Assembly: GCA_910579225.1 (NCBI GenBank)
Contig: CAJTTI010000015.1
Location: forward strand, 15,322 to 79,321
Length of the DNA: 64,000 nucleotides
Origin: an uncultured Lachnospiraceae bacterium
Lineage (GTDB): Bacteria; Bacillota; Clostridia; Lachnospirales; Lachnospiraceae
Direction of reading: 5' to 3'
In this document: positions 17,207 through 26,743 of the stretch, in pieces
Numbering within the stretch: position 1 is the stretch's first letter
Layout: each line of letters begins with the position of its first letter
Program-made: the position numbers and the translations under genes
Notes under the pieces: model-generated
Databases searched by the model: none
Seen by the model: only the letters and a program-made list of their open reading frames with translations
What the model was told of the DNA's origin: nothing

Positions 17207-18530
17207 CTGCCATCTCTCCTATCAAATCATATTCTTCAGCCCCGGTCACACGCACTTTCACAAAGTCTCCGGACATCAACTCTGCTGCCGTCTGGACAAA
17301 AAGATATCCGTCCACTTCCGGCGCATCCTTATAAGTTCTTGCCACATAGGCAGGTTCATCCACTACCTTGCCTTCTATCATACACCAGAGCTCTTCTCCT
17401 ATCATCCCTTCTGCTTTTTCAAAAGAAATCTCCTGCTGAAGTTCCATAATCTCTTCTCTGCGCTCCGCCTTGATTTCTTCCGGAACCTGGTCTTCCATAA
17501 CAGCTGCCGGCGTATCCTCTTCCTGTGAATAAGCAAAAACCCCCAGTCGGTCAAATTCCATTTCGTCTACAAATCGCAAAAGTTCCTCGTGATCTTCCTC
17601 TGTCTCTCCCGGAAAACCGCTGATCAGCGTCGTTCGAAGACAGATATCTGGTATCTCCTTTCGAAGCCTTTCAATGATAAGCCGAAGATCTTCCTGACTG
17701 GTTCTTCGCCCCATCCGTCTCAGCACCCGGTCAGATGCATGCTGAATCGGCAAATCCAGATAGTGACAGATCTTTGGTTCTTCCCTGATGGTCTGAATCA
17801 GTTCTTCATAGATCTCCTCCGGATAACAGTACTGCACCCGAATCCACCGGAGCCCTTTGATTTTACAAAGTCCTTTTAATAACTTATGGAGACTTTTCTC
17901 TCCATAAAGATCGGTTCCATACAGCGTTGTCTCCTGAGCTACCAGAATCAGTTCCTTTACCCCCTGATCCGCTAGTTCTTCTGCTTCCTTTAGAAGACGA
18001 TCCAAAGGTACACTCCGGTAACGCCCCCGAAGACTGGGAATGATGCAGTAGGTGCAGTGTTTGTCACACCCTTCTGCAATCTTCAGGTGGGCATAATGTC
18101 CGCCGGTTGTCAGTATCCTCCTGGCATCTGAGAGAACCAGCCGATTCATGTCTTCACATAAAATTTCCTGTTTTCCATTCAATGCCTGTTCGATCATTTC
18201 GGCAATTCTGTCATAAGATGCAGTCCCAAGCACTGCGTCCACTTCCGGAATCTCTTCCATGATCTCCTTCTGATACCGTTCCGCCAGACATCCAGTTACA
18301 ATCAGCGCCTTTAACTGCCCTTCTTTTTTATACTCTGACATCCCAAGAATTGTATCAATACTTTCCTCTTTGGCATCTCCAATGAAGCAGCAGGTATTCA
18401 CAATGATAATATCCGCCTCTGCTTCATCATCTGTAAACCTGTATCCCTTCTTTGCAAGAAGCCCAAGCATAACTTCTGAGTCAACCAGATTCTTATCACA
18501 TCCAAGAGACACAAACAGTATCTTCATCAT
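17190..18530 (-). CDS. rimO: Ribosomal protein S12 methylthiotransferase
   Basis: Radical SAM methylthiotransferase acting on Asp of ribosomal protein S12. 446 residues in three parts. The UPF0004 domain has VSLGCDKNLVDSE, NTCCFIGDAKEES and IVTGCLAERY, giving the three auxiliary-cluster cysteines. The radical SAM core has GCDKHCTYCIIP (CX3CX2C). A C-terminal TRAM domain follows (about 380-440). The S12-specific RimO features (CDKNLVDSE and YGTDLYGEK) distinguish it from MiaB/MtaB. The start MMKILFVSLG at 18530 follows AAAGGAG at a rather long 12-nt spacing. First gene of the operon, behind its own promoter. Confidence 0.94.
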   Translation of the reverse strand: MMKILFVSLGCDKNLVDSEVMLGLLAKKGYRFTDDEAEADIIIVNTCCFIGDAKEESIDTILGMSEYKKEGQLKALIVTGCLAERYQKEIMEEIPEVDAVLGTASYDRIAEMIEQALNGKQEILCEDMNRLVLSDARRILTTGGHYAHLKIAEGCDKHCTYCIIPSLRGRYRSVPLDRLLKEAEELADQGVKELILVAQETTLYGTDLYGEKSLHKLLKGLCKIKGLRWIRVQYCYPEEIYEELIQTIREEPKICHYLDLPIQHASDRVLRRMGRRTSQEDLRLIIERLRKEIPDICLRTTLISGFPGETEEDHEELLRFVDEMEFDRLGVFAYSQEEDTPAAVMEDQVPEEIKAERREEIMELQQEISFEKAEGMIGEELWCMIEGKVVDEPAYVARTYKDAPEVDGYLFVQTAAELMSGDFVKVRVTGAEEYDLIGEMADEFTE

Positions 18531-18599
18531 AAATGATGCATTCTCCTTTATATACTTTGTCAATTAGAATCATTGGTACAGAACTTTGCACCTTTAGAT

Positions 18600-18629
18600 A
18601 TTATAATACTGTCAGGACCGAAAAAGCAA
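18600..18629 (-). promoter_or_regulatory. Promoter of the rimO operon
   Basis: Minus strand TTGCTT (18624-18629), 18-nt spacer, TATAAT (18600-18605). It lies directly after the stop of the giant Ig-like gene and 70 nt upstream of rimO. Confidence 0.6.
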
Positions 18630-18632
18630 CGA

Positions 18633-21600
18633 CTATCTGTGCTGCCGGAAAAGAAAGTGCCACATTCCCGCCCAGAAAATCAGCAGTCCCAGTACGGAAC
18701 TGTAAAACCATGTTTTATTCATAAAAAACTGCACCAGCAAATTGGGAGTAATTAAAAATCTTATGGTATCAAGCTCTGCTTTGTTTCCCGCCATATCATA
18801 AGCCACAATACGAACCTGCTGCCAATGATGAGCATTTCCTGCATGTAGCGTGAGCCTTCCGTCCTGTTTTTGTATTTCCGAGGCGTAATAAGTCGACACC
18901 ACTTCATTGACAATCACCTGCACTTCTGCCGTCATTACATTATCCTGCACATCCAGTGTGAATTCTTTGCTGTTTTCCTGATACATTTTCCCATCTGACA
19001 GACCAGAAAGCATAATGCTTGGACTGGTCTTGTCTACTGCAAATTCAATCTTTTTTCCTTTTGTATGATTATCAGAAGCATTTGCCGCACGATCCTCCGA
19101 GTAAACAGTCAATACATAGATTCCTTCTGCTTGAAAATTGCGTTTTGGAATCTGATAAACATATTGTTTCCAGCTTTCTTCCGTTCCGCTTTCCCGGACT
19201 GTATAATCTTCTCCTCTTTTCATCGTATGCAGTTTCCCGTTCAGGCTGCAGGTGACCTCCTGAAATTCCAGCGTATCCACATTCGTCTCTGTTATGACAA
19301 TATCTGGCTCTTTTTTCGTATAGTAGCTTCCTCTCTCTCCTGCCAAAAGCTCTGTCTGGTCGTCCAGTATATAAACCGAACCAAACCGGTTCACGGAAAA
19401 CATGAGTTCCTCCCTGTTTTCGTTTCCTGCCAGATCATGAACCGACACCGTCAGTCTGTACAGGTCATCCAATTCCGGCTCATACGCAAAATCTTCCATC
19501 TGGAATCTTTCGCCGCTCTCTAGGCGTATTCTTGTTCCTTTTAGCTCCACTTTGCCATGTATGCATCCCTCCAGCAAAATATTCATCTGCTCCGCGCCAT
19601 AATTGGTATCTGTACATTGAATCTCCGGCGCAATCACCCCACGGTTAGCCGACTGATGACTCACACCTGATATCATAAGTTCCGGAGGAGTACAGTCAAT
19701 GATAAAATAATCATTTTCATACGAATTCATCTCATTATCTGCCAGATCCGTTCCGGCAATGCTCAGCAGATAATCCCCATCTTCGTCAAAGGTTATGACA
19801 GATATGTAGTGGTCCCCGTCCTTGATCCACTCCGACATGGAAGGAACCGACAGTTCTCCATCCTTTTGCACAATCACATGAATTAGAGAAGCGTCAAAAT
19901 TATGTTCCAGAATATCAATCCTGGCTGTTCTGCCGCCGGCATAATAATTTCCGTTGTTACTCTGATTGTTATCATAGTTCACATTCAGAACCGGTGCAGT
20001 CTGGTCAATGGTAAATTCATCCACCCGGTCATAAGCGGCTTTGTTCCCGGCAAGATCAGTAAACCTCAGAGAAAACCTATAGTCTCCGTCTTCGCTGAAC
20101 AAAACATGGCAGACATGAAGCATATCATCTCCTTCTCCGGATGTTTCCCACGCTCCAATCAAAGGCATGCATCCTTCTGTATTCGTAGCCAGGAATTCCA
20201 CATCTGTCGGATCAAAATTCCGTTCCCGAATGGCAACAGTTGCCGTCCGGCTCTGATTATAAAGCCCGCTTCCGGAGGGATTGTTCTGATCATATTCCAC
20301 CTCAATCACCGGCGGTGTAATATCAATATGGTATCTTTGCTCCAGAGTCTCTCTGTGCCCTGCATTGTCCAGATATTCTGCCCATACTGGCACCTCATTT
20401 TCATTATTTGCGGCTGCTTCCAAAATCATCTCTTTTGAATATTCGTATGTCATTCCTTCTCCTGTACCATGTTCTCCCTGGTCATAGTTCTGATACATAT
20501 CAACGGTCCTGCCCGCCCTGCATGACACACTCTTTAAACCGGACCAGGTGTCCCTCACTGTCAGCCGGAATCTGATGTCTGAATTATAGTATCCAATCCC
20601 ATTTATGGTTCTCTGGGGTTCTGTCACTGTTTCTAGCAGAATCTTCCCTGTTTCTCTATGTTTTTTTCCGCTTTCTATGATCTGTCCCACCCTTTGAACT
20701 GTATGATTCCCTGACCAGTCCCACGCCTCCATTGTCATCGTCCCTTTAAAATCTGCCCTGTACACTGGAACGATGACTTTATATTCCCGGCTTCCGGCCG
20801 GTACAAAGTCTTCCTGCAGCTCTGTTACCCCACCGTCCTCTTCTTTGAGTGTGCACTGTATCGAAGCGATTCCCGATACAGAATCCTCTGCCAGAGCAGT
20901 TACTGTCATCCGTCCGTCTGAGAACAGATATCGAATATCTCTGTATCGAACGGCATCCATAAAACTGGTCTTTTCCACAGAATAAGAAAGTCTCAGTTTT
21001 GGTTCTGTCATGTCCACAGCTGCTCTCCTGACCATATCCGGACATCTGTTTCCTGACAAATCCTCGCATCCTGCCGGAATCTCATATACCGCTTCTCTCA
21101 TCATCGGAAGATACCAGGTAAAGATCCCGGATTTTATCTGTGTCTTATCAATACGGTCCAAAAACTGCCAAAGGTCCTCTCCCTCCATCTCATTCCCGTC
21201 AATATCAGAAACCTGAAACTTCTCCAATATTTTCAAAAGCTCATGGTATCGAAGATTTTGATCTTCTACTTCCAGCTTCAGATATACAGGTTCGTTAAAA
21301 TATTCACAACCATTTTCTTCATAAACCCGATCTGCGGTTCTCTCTTTACTGGCTCTGTCCACAAAAGACATATGGATTTTTGGCGGTGTCTGATCCAGAA
21401 TCAACTGGATACTCTCATACTTTCCTTCTTCTGACACTTCCTGCTCCCATCTGCTTCCTTCTGCTCCATAAGATACCATCTGGTTACCGGCCAGATCTCT
21501 GTAAGATACAAAGATTCGACAACTCCCTTCCTTTTCCAGTGTAAAATATCCTTCATAGACATCCTTTTGCTTCTTCCATCTGATGACCGGACCTGAGTCC

Positions 21601-23906
21601 TCTCCTCCTTCTCCTGACACTTTCAGTTCAAAATCCGCAAGTCCTGCTAACTTTCCACCTTCATATATGGGCTCTGCACTGGATTCCTGAATTGAAAACC
21701 GAACGCCAACGGGGTCTTTATAATACGCCGTATATCCGGTTCTTGGCATACCCCCCATAAGATCACAAGAAGGATCGGTTCTGCCGTCTTCTACCTGACG
21801 AAAAGCCGGATCATAGGAAATCTGAAATTTCGGCGACTCATGATCCAAAAGAAATCCCTGACTTTTATAAATCCCATTGATGACTTTTCCGTCAAAGCCC
21901 TGGGCAGCCATCATCTTATTTCCTGCCCGGTCTTCATAGGAAAGAATCACCTCATAACAATATACTCCTGCATTCTCTGTTCCGTCAAAACCATAATCGG
22001 CCCTGTGTCTCCTTCCATCTGTACTCCAGTCCAGTTCCCGACCATTGACAACCGTCACCGGCTCCCCTGTCTTCTGGTCTCTGATCATGAGTTCTGCCGC
22101 TTCCGGCCGGAAATAAGATGCATGATCGTCAAGCTCAAAAGATATGGTTACATCATCCCCCTCCACACTCTCATATAACTCTGTCCCATCCGTCTGACCA
22201 CCTGATATCCCCTGTATAGAAAATGCCGTCAGCTCAGGCGATCGATTGTCCGTCACAACAGTATATCCTGTATACCTTCCGTTCTCTGTACTTCCCATAC
22301 ACTGCTCATACGTTTCCAGCAGATTTCCGGAACCATCCTGATATTCCACTGTAAAATCATATTCTGCTTCTCCTTCTCCGGAATATGCAGGAAATACAAT
22401 AACGGTATGTATCTTTTCTCCTTCCTGTATCCAACCTTCCAAGACCCCTTCCGAATTGCCATGACTGTTGATTCGGACCATCGGCGTCTTTATTTCCCCT
22501 TTCTCATCCACAAAAACACTGTAATTCGCTTCCTGTAAAATCAGCCCAATCCTTGCATCCTCCCCATAAAACACGATTTTTTCTTCCGGATCCGGCGCCC
22601 CGTTTCCATAATCCACAGACAGCAATGGATTCGTACTGTCAAAATACAAAATTGTTGTTCCCGTAATATTTTCCAAAGAAAGGGCGTCTGTGGTATTGCC
22701 TGCCCGGTCTTTCAGTCTTCGGACACACAGCCGGTCTGTAACATCTCCATTTTTATCAGAATCCACCACCATGCTTCCTTTTATTTGCATATAATCTTCC
22801 TGCAAAACTCCGTCATACTCAAAGGAAACCAGTCCTTCTTTTTCTGTTCGGACATTTTCAATTTTTGCATTCCCTTCAACAGATTCAATCTGTTTTGCCA
22901 GATCTTCCATATCAATTCCCGAACAAAAGGACCCATCCTCATCCGAAACCATAGAATCTCTTACATATAGTTCGAAACAGATTCTGGTCTTTCCGAACAG
23001 ACGGTCCCTGAACGCATACACCAGTTCCATAATTCCTGTCTTCCCGGAGACATCCGGATTGGACCCGTCCGAATCATAAGATACAAACACCCTTATATCA
23101 GGTGCAGATTTATCTATTATGAATTCCACCTTTTCCTCTGTGATTCCTCCAAGCACATCCGTCACCCGAACATTCCAACGGTAACGGCCGTCTTTCATAT
23201 CTTTCAGCACATCGGTAAAGTCATCCGTCTCATTCAGTACCACCTCACAGACAGAATGCGCTCCGTAGAGATAATGATCTTCTTCCTGAAAATTTTCCAG
23301 AACTTTATATATCCCTTCTTCCGTCTCATATTCCACTTTCCCGATTCCAGCCTCCGCATTCGTACAGAGGATCACAGAGGGATCTTCTCTAAAATATACC
23401 TGCCCGTCAAAAGCCGACGGTTCTAGTTTATAGTCAATCAACAGCTCCGGATTGCTGCAAGCCTTGGTTCCGCTGACCACAATCGTCTCTCCAAAAACGC
23501 CTCCGTCTTTTTCCAATGTATATACATAGCTCCCACTTTCCCGCAGTACATCTGTAAAAACTCCATTCTCTCCGGCAACTTTCATCCCGTTTCTTTTCAG
23601 AATCAATTCTGCTCCTTTTTCCTCTTTTTCTGAAGTTTCCTGTTCCACGCAAAAAGACAGAGTTAAAAATTCCCGGAAATAATACATTCCATTTTCGTCT
23701 GTCACTGTACAGCCGGCATCATTCATCACAGATTCCAACCTCCATTCAGGAAATTCCTCCTGACCTTCTTCTTTTTCCGGTATTTCTTCCAAATCTGTAT
23801 CTGCTCCGGCGTATACCTGCAATATCCCTGATGTCAGACCGGCAGACAGCCAGACAAAACTCAGTACAACCACCAGTAACTTCTGATTTTTTCTGTTTAT
23901 TTTCAT
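18633..23906 (-). CDS. Giant membrane-anchored Ig-like repeat surface protein
   Basis: A 1757-residue protein with a signal peptide (charged start, hydrophobic stretch LLVVVLSFVWLSAGLTSGIL, then AGA) and a single C-terminal membrane segment (SSVLGLLIFWAGMWHFLF) followed by a short basic tail. It is therefore exported and anchored with its bulk outside. Between them I count about ten units that begin with the pattern [IV]D-x-[TS]-x-P, such as IDKSAP, FDSTNP, LDHESP, LDQTPP, VDMTEP, IDITPP, IDQTAP, IDCTPP and VDKTSP. This is the hallmark of bacterial Ig-like beta-sandwich repeats. Units often contain DLAGN or DRAGN. No sortase motif, enzyme motif or dockerin seen. The start overlaps the upstream gene by ATGA with an AGGAGAG ribosome site. 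Last gene of the kinase/phosphatase operon; adhesin or cell-surface sensor is the likely role. Confidence 0.85.
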   Translation of the reverse strand: MKINRKNQKLLVVVLSFVWLSAGLTSGILQVYAGADTDLEEIPEKEEGQEEFPEWRLESVMNDAGCTVTDENGMYYFREFLTLSFCVEQETSEKEEKGAELILKRNGMKVAGENGVFTDVLRESGSYVYTLEKDGGVFGETIVVSGTKACSNPELLIDYKLEPSAFDGQVYFREDPSVILCTNAEAGIGKVEYETEEGIYKVLENFQEEDHYLYGAHSVCEVVLNETDDFTDVLKDMKDGRYRWNVRVTDVLGGITEEKVEFIIDKSAPDIRVFVSYDSDGSNPDVSGKTGIMELVYAFRDRLFGKTRICFELYVRDSMVSDEDGSFCSGIDMEDLAKQIESVEGNAKIENVRTEKEGLVSFEYDGVLQEDYMQIKGSMVVDSDKNGDVTDRLCVRRLKDRAGNTTDALSLENITGTTILYFDSTNPLLSVDYGNGAPDPEEKIVFYGEDARIGLILQEANYSVFVDEKGEIKTPMVRINSHGNSEGVLEGWIQEGEKIHTVIVFPAYSGEGEAEYDFTVEYQDGSGNLLETYEQCMGSTENGRYTGYTVVTDNRSPELTAFSIQGISGGQTDGTELYESVEGDDVTISFELDDHASYFRPEAAELMIRDQKTGEPVTVVNGRELDWSTDGRRHRADYGFDGTENAGVYCYEVILSYEDRAGNKMMAAQGFDGKVINGIYKSQGFLLDHESPKFQISYDPAFRQVEDGRTDPSCDLMGGMPRTGYTAYYKDPVGVRFSIQESSAEPIYEGGKLAGLADFELKVSGEGGEDSGPVIRWKKQKDVYEGYFTLEKEGSCRIFVSYRDLAGNQMVSYGAEGSRWEQEVSEEGKYESIQLILDQTPPKIHMSFVDRASKERTADRVYEENGCEYFNEPVYLKLEVEDQNLRYHELLKILEKFQVSDIDGNEMEGEDLWQFLDRIDKTQIKSGIFTWYLPMMREAVYEIPAGCEDLSGNRCPDMVRRAAVDMTEPKLRLSYSVEKTSFMDAVRYRDIRYLFSDGRMTVTALAEDSVSGIASIQCTLKEEDGGVTELQEDFVPAGSREYKVIVPVYRADFKGTMTMEAWDWSGNHTVQRVGQIIESGKKHRETGKILLETVTEPQRTINGIGYYNSDIRFRLTVRDTWSGLKSVSCRAGRTVDMYQNYDQGEHGTGEGMTYEYSKEMILEAAANNENEVPVWAEYLDNAGHRETLEQRYHIDITPPVIEVEYDQNNPSGSGLYNQSRTATVAIRERNFDPTDVEFLATNTEGCMPLIGAWETSGEGDDMLHVCHVLFSEDGDYRFSLRFTDLAGNKAAYDRVDEFTIDQTAPVLNVNYDNNQSNNGNYYAGGRTARIDILEHNFDASLIHVIVQKDGELSVPSMSEWIKDGDHYISVITFDEDGDYLLSIAGTDLADNEMNSYENDYFIIDCTPPELMISGVSHQSANRGVIAPEIQCTDTNYGAEQMNILLEGCIHGKVELKGTRIRLESGERFQMEDFAYEPELDDLYRLTVSVHDLAGNENREELMFSVNRFGSVYILDDQTELLAGERGSYYTKKEPDIVITETNVDTLEFQEVTCSLNGKLHTMKRGEDYTVRESGTEESWKQYVYQIPKRNFQAEGIYVLTVYSEDRAANASDNHTKGKKIEFAVDKTSPSIMLSGLSDGKMYQENSKEFTLDVQDNVMTAEVQVIVNEVVSTYYASEIQKQDGRLTLHAGNAHHWQQVRIVAYDMAGNKAELDTIRFLITPNLLVQFFMNKTWFYSSVLGLLIFWAGMWHFLFRQHR

Positions 23907-24247
23907 TCTTTCTCTCCTAAATCAGACTCATCTCTCCAATCTATACATTCCTCCGTATAAATCAGCATCATTTCCCGTTCCACATAAAACAGACTGTTTC
24001 CATACTCCAAAATCGTGGTCTCCTGTTCTTTCTCTGTTTCTTTCTCATCTGCTTTAAGTTTCGGAATCCCTTTTCTGACGCTCTGTCTTAGAGCTGCCTG
24101 GTTTCCTCTTCCCGCTTTTCCTCTTCTGCCTGTCACCACACTCCATGCAGTTCGAATCTCAAGTCTTATAAAAAGAAAAACTGATACAATGATCAGCAGG
24201 ATGCTTCCCCCCAGGCAGGCCAGGGACAAGTTGTGATATACATTCAA
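23903..24247 (-). CDS. Small single-pass membrane protein of unknown function
   Basis: Not recognised. The likely start is a TTG at 24247 that overlaps the kinase stop as TTGA and follows GGGAGG at a 10-nt spacing, giving 114 residues. A longer reading frame exists upstream but would overlap the kinase gene by 100 bp. One membrane segment lies close to the N-terminus (SLACLGGSILLIIVSVFLFI). A basic stretch follows (RRGKAGRGNQAALRQSVRKG), then an acidic cytosolic or external tail ending ESDLGEKE. It overlaps the giant surface protein by 4 bp (ATGA). Its place between a membrane kinase and a membrane surface protein suggests a coupling or assembly factor, but that is inference. Confidence 0.65.
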   Translation of the reverse strand: MNVYHNLSLACLGGSILLIIVSVFLFIRLEIRTAWSVVTGRRGKAGRGNQAALRQSVRKGIPKLKADEKETEKEQETTILEYGNSLFYVEREMMLIYTEECIDWRDESDLGEKE

Positions 24248-25935
24248 CTTTGTATTTCCTCCCTCTCCTGCGTACAGACGGAGCGAACTATCTTTTCCGC
24301 CTTTTCTATCTGTCTTTTCAATGCTTCTGCCTCTTCTTTCATCCACGCCTGTCCACTGTTTCTGGAATATGAAAAATCCATATCCAGATGCTTTTCCATG
24401 GATGCCAGTTGTAAAAGAATCTCCTCTTCGCTTATCCCGTCCTTTATCAACTCTTCTGTCCGGGAAAGAATCTGGCCGGTCAGTTCTTCGTACATCACAA
24501 GGGCTGTGCGTTCATTGTCTGCTTCCACCAGATTTCCGGACGATAATGCGGTCAGGTCTTCCCAGTAATCTCTGTATGTAACAGAAGCATCCCCAGCTTC
24601 ATCAAGTATCCCTATCCGGGAATAATAGTCCGCAATCACTCCAAGTCTTCTTGCCCGTTCTGTCTTTTTCCAGTCCAGATGTTCTGAATCTGCAGCCGTT
24701 TTCAGATATCCTTTTGCATATTTCTTATTACTTTTCTCCTCAAATTTATAGTAATAGGCAATACCTGCCGCATATGCAAATTCCTCATATCCTTTCTGGT
24801 TCCGCTGAAACGCCTGTTCATTCGTCTCTCTGCTGTCTCCATACTCGATCAATATGGAACGCAGTTCATCACTCTCCTGAACGGATAGCACCTGATCGTT
24901 CAGAAACACATCTTCCAAAAGTTCCAGATATGCTTCTTTTCGTGACGGATCCAGACGAATGGCTTTTCGATAACTCAAGATTTCCTCTTCTCTGGATGCA
25001 GCTCCCCGTGCAGCCAGAAGGTATGCGTTATAATCATGATTTTTTATATCCATCACTTTCCATCCAAAGAAAAGTGCATGCAGGCCTAAAATACAGGCCA
25101 TCATGAAAGAAACCAGAAATAACGTCAGTCTTTTTTTCTGCTGCATGCGGTAAGAAGCATCCCATTCCCAGTAATGCTCCAGCGCATACAAAAGTTCTTC
25201 TGCAGACTGATATCGGTCATCTTTTCGAATCTGCGTACATTTCAAAAGAATCGCTTCTAAACCAGAGGAGAAGGAAGGATTGATGCTGCAAATGGGACGC
25301 AGGGAATGAGGATTTTCACCGGTGAGAAGCTGAAACAGCATAACTCCAAGGCCATAGATATCTGTCCTGGCATCGCTTTGACCTTCTCTCTCATATTGTT
25401 CCGGCGCTGCATATCCTCTGGTTCCCAAAGAAACGGTGTCTCTCAGATTCTCCGGATGGTATTCTCTGGCCGCCCCAAAATCAATCAGCATCACACTGCC
25501 GTCTGGTTTAAGCATTACATTGGATGGTTTCATATCCCGGTAAATGATTGCTGGTTTCCTTGTATGTAGATACGATAATGCGTCGCAAAGCTGCCCGGCC
25601 CAGGTAAGAACTTCCTCCTGGGAGCCTGCTCCGCGCTCATTCAGAAGATCCTGAAGAGAACGCCCTTCAATGTAATCCATCACAATCAGCAGGGAATCTT
25701 CATTCTCAATTACATCTATAATGCAGGGAAGATGCGGATGCCGGAGTTTTTTCAACATCTCGATCTCCTTTTTGTTCGCGTGTAGATGACAGGGATCTTT
25801 TTTCAGAATCTCTTTCACTGCCCACTGTCTGTTGACCCGTTCATTCATGGCAAGGTATACAACACTCATACCTCCTCTCCCGATCACATTCAGAATCTTA
25901 TATTTTCCGTCGACCACCATCCCGATTTCCAGCAT
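24244..25935 (-). CDS. Membrane Ser/Thr protein kinase (Hanks type)
   Basis: 563 residues. The N-terminal kinase domain has the glycine loop VIGRGGMSVVYLA, the ATP lysine in WAVKEILKK, the catalytic loop IYRDMKPSNVML, DFGAAREYHP and the activation loop GTRGYAAPEQYE. The catalytic HRD histidine is a tyrosine (YRD), but the catalytic Asp, Lys and Asn are kept, so it is probably active. One membrane segment (LTLFLVSFMMACILGLHALFF, near 285-305) leads to an extracytoplasmic helical part of about 250 residues with TPR-like features (EEEILSYRKAIRLDPSRKEAYLELLE). It has no PASTA domains, unlike PrkC/StkP. The start at 25935 (MLEIGMVVDGKYKIL) has AGGGGGA upstream and lies 10 bp after the PP2C gene. 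Kinase and phosphatase pair with the surface protein; FHA readers lie at 5.7-8.7 kb. Confidence 0.9.
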   Translation of the reverse strand: MLEIGMVVDGKYKILNVIGRGGMSVVYLAMNERVNRQWAVKEILKKDPCHLHANKKEIEMLKKLRHPHLPCIIDVIENEDSLLIVMDYIEGRSLQDLLNERGAGSQEEVLTWAGQLCDALSYLHTRKPAIIYRDMKPSNVMLKPDGSVMLIDFGAAREYHPENLRDTVSLGTRGYAAPEQYEREGQSDARTDIYGLGVMLFQLLTGENPHSLRPICSINPSFSSGLEAILLKCTQIRKDDRYQSAEELLYALEHYWEWDASYRMQQKKRLTLFLVSFMMACILGLHALFFGWKVMDIKNHDYNAYLLAARGAASREEEILSYRKAIRLDPSRKEAYLELLEDVFLNDQVLSVQESDELRSILIEYGDSRETNEQAFQRNQKGYEEFAYAAGIAYYYKFEEKSNKKYAKGYLKTAADSEHLDWKKTERARRLGVIADYYSRIGILDEAGDASVTYRDYWEDLTALSSGNLVEADNERTALVMYEELTGQILSRTEELIKDGISEEEILLQLASMEKHLDMDFSYSRNSGQAWMKEEAEALKRQIEKAEKIVRSVCTQEREEIQS

Positions 25936-25945
25936 CCAATTCCCC

Positions 25946-26716
25946 CTATTCGTAAGTCCGCACTGCAAGCACAGAAATATTATCCTGTTCTCCCCTGCCT
26001 CTGCCCTGTGCAACCAGCCTTAAAAGGCTCTTTTCCATGATCGCCTCTTCCTTCAGTTTCTCCGGAGCCAATACCTTTTGCAGTTCCGGTTCACTGGCTG
26101 AATGCCAGAATCCATCACTGCACAACAGATAGACTGCGTTTTTGCAGATCTCTCCTTTCCTATATACCGGTTCTGCTTTCCCGGACGCACCTATGCATTG
26201 CAGTAATATATTCCGTCTGACGTCATATTCTGCATCTTCAGGCGTTAAAATCCCGCATTCCACCTGTTCCTGCGCAAGGGTCTGATCTCTTGTAAGCCGA
26301 CGGATACAGGAAGTGATCTCATACCCCCGGCAATCTCCCACATGCACTGTATAATAAGCATCTTCTGCAAATAGCATCGCTGTCACTGTAGTACCTGTCT
26401 GTATACGATGTCTGCATCCATATGCCCTGATTCTCTCATTCATACGAGTCAGAAACCGGTCCAGAGAACCGAAAATCTTCTGCTGTGAACAGCCTGCTGC
26501 CAGTATTCCTGGCAGTTCCTGATCAAACCAGCCGGCAAATGCCCGAATCAATGCTCCGCTGGCCACTTCTCCTTTCCTGAGACCGCCCATTCCATCGCAG
26601 ACCGCTGCCAGTACAATCTTTTTCCCTCTGAAGGATGCCTGTTTCAAAAGCAATGCATCCTGATTATTCTGTCTCCAGTTTCCTGCATCTGTACAACAGG
26701 CAAATAAATACTGCAT
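25946..26716 (-). CDS. PP2C-family Ser/Thr protein phosphatase of the kinase operon
   Basis: 256 residues, a compact PP2C. Motifs: CTDAGNWRQNNQDALLL, AAVCDGMGGLRKGEVASGA, VHVGDCRGYEI, LLCSDGFWH and GEQDNISVLAV, so all metal-binding aspartates are present. It resembles the phosphatase at 4794-5660 (shared DGMGGL-RKGEVASG-like block and the overall length), suggesting duplication. AGGAGG ribosome site precedes the ATG. It lies between the prepilin peptidase and the kinase it presumably opposes. Confidence 0.92.
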   Translation of the reverse strand: MQYLFACCTDAGNWRQNNQDALLLKQASFRGKKIVLAAVCDGMGGLRKGEVASGALIRAFAGWFDQELPGILAAGCSQQKIFGSLDRFLTRMNERIRAYGCRHRIQTGTTVTAMLFAEDAYYTVHVGDCRGYEITSCIRRLTRDQTLAQEQVECGILTPEDAEYDVRRNILLQCIGASGKAEPVYRKGEICKNAVYLLCSDGFWHSASEPELQKVLAPEKLKEEAIMEKSLLRLVAQGRGRGEQDNISVLAVRTYE

Positions 26717-26743
26717 CTTACTCCTCCTTTTGTATCTCCTTAT

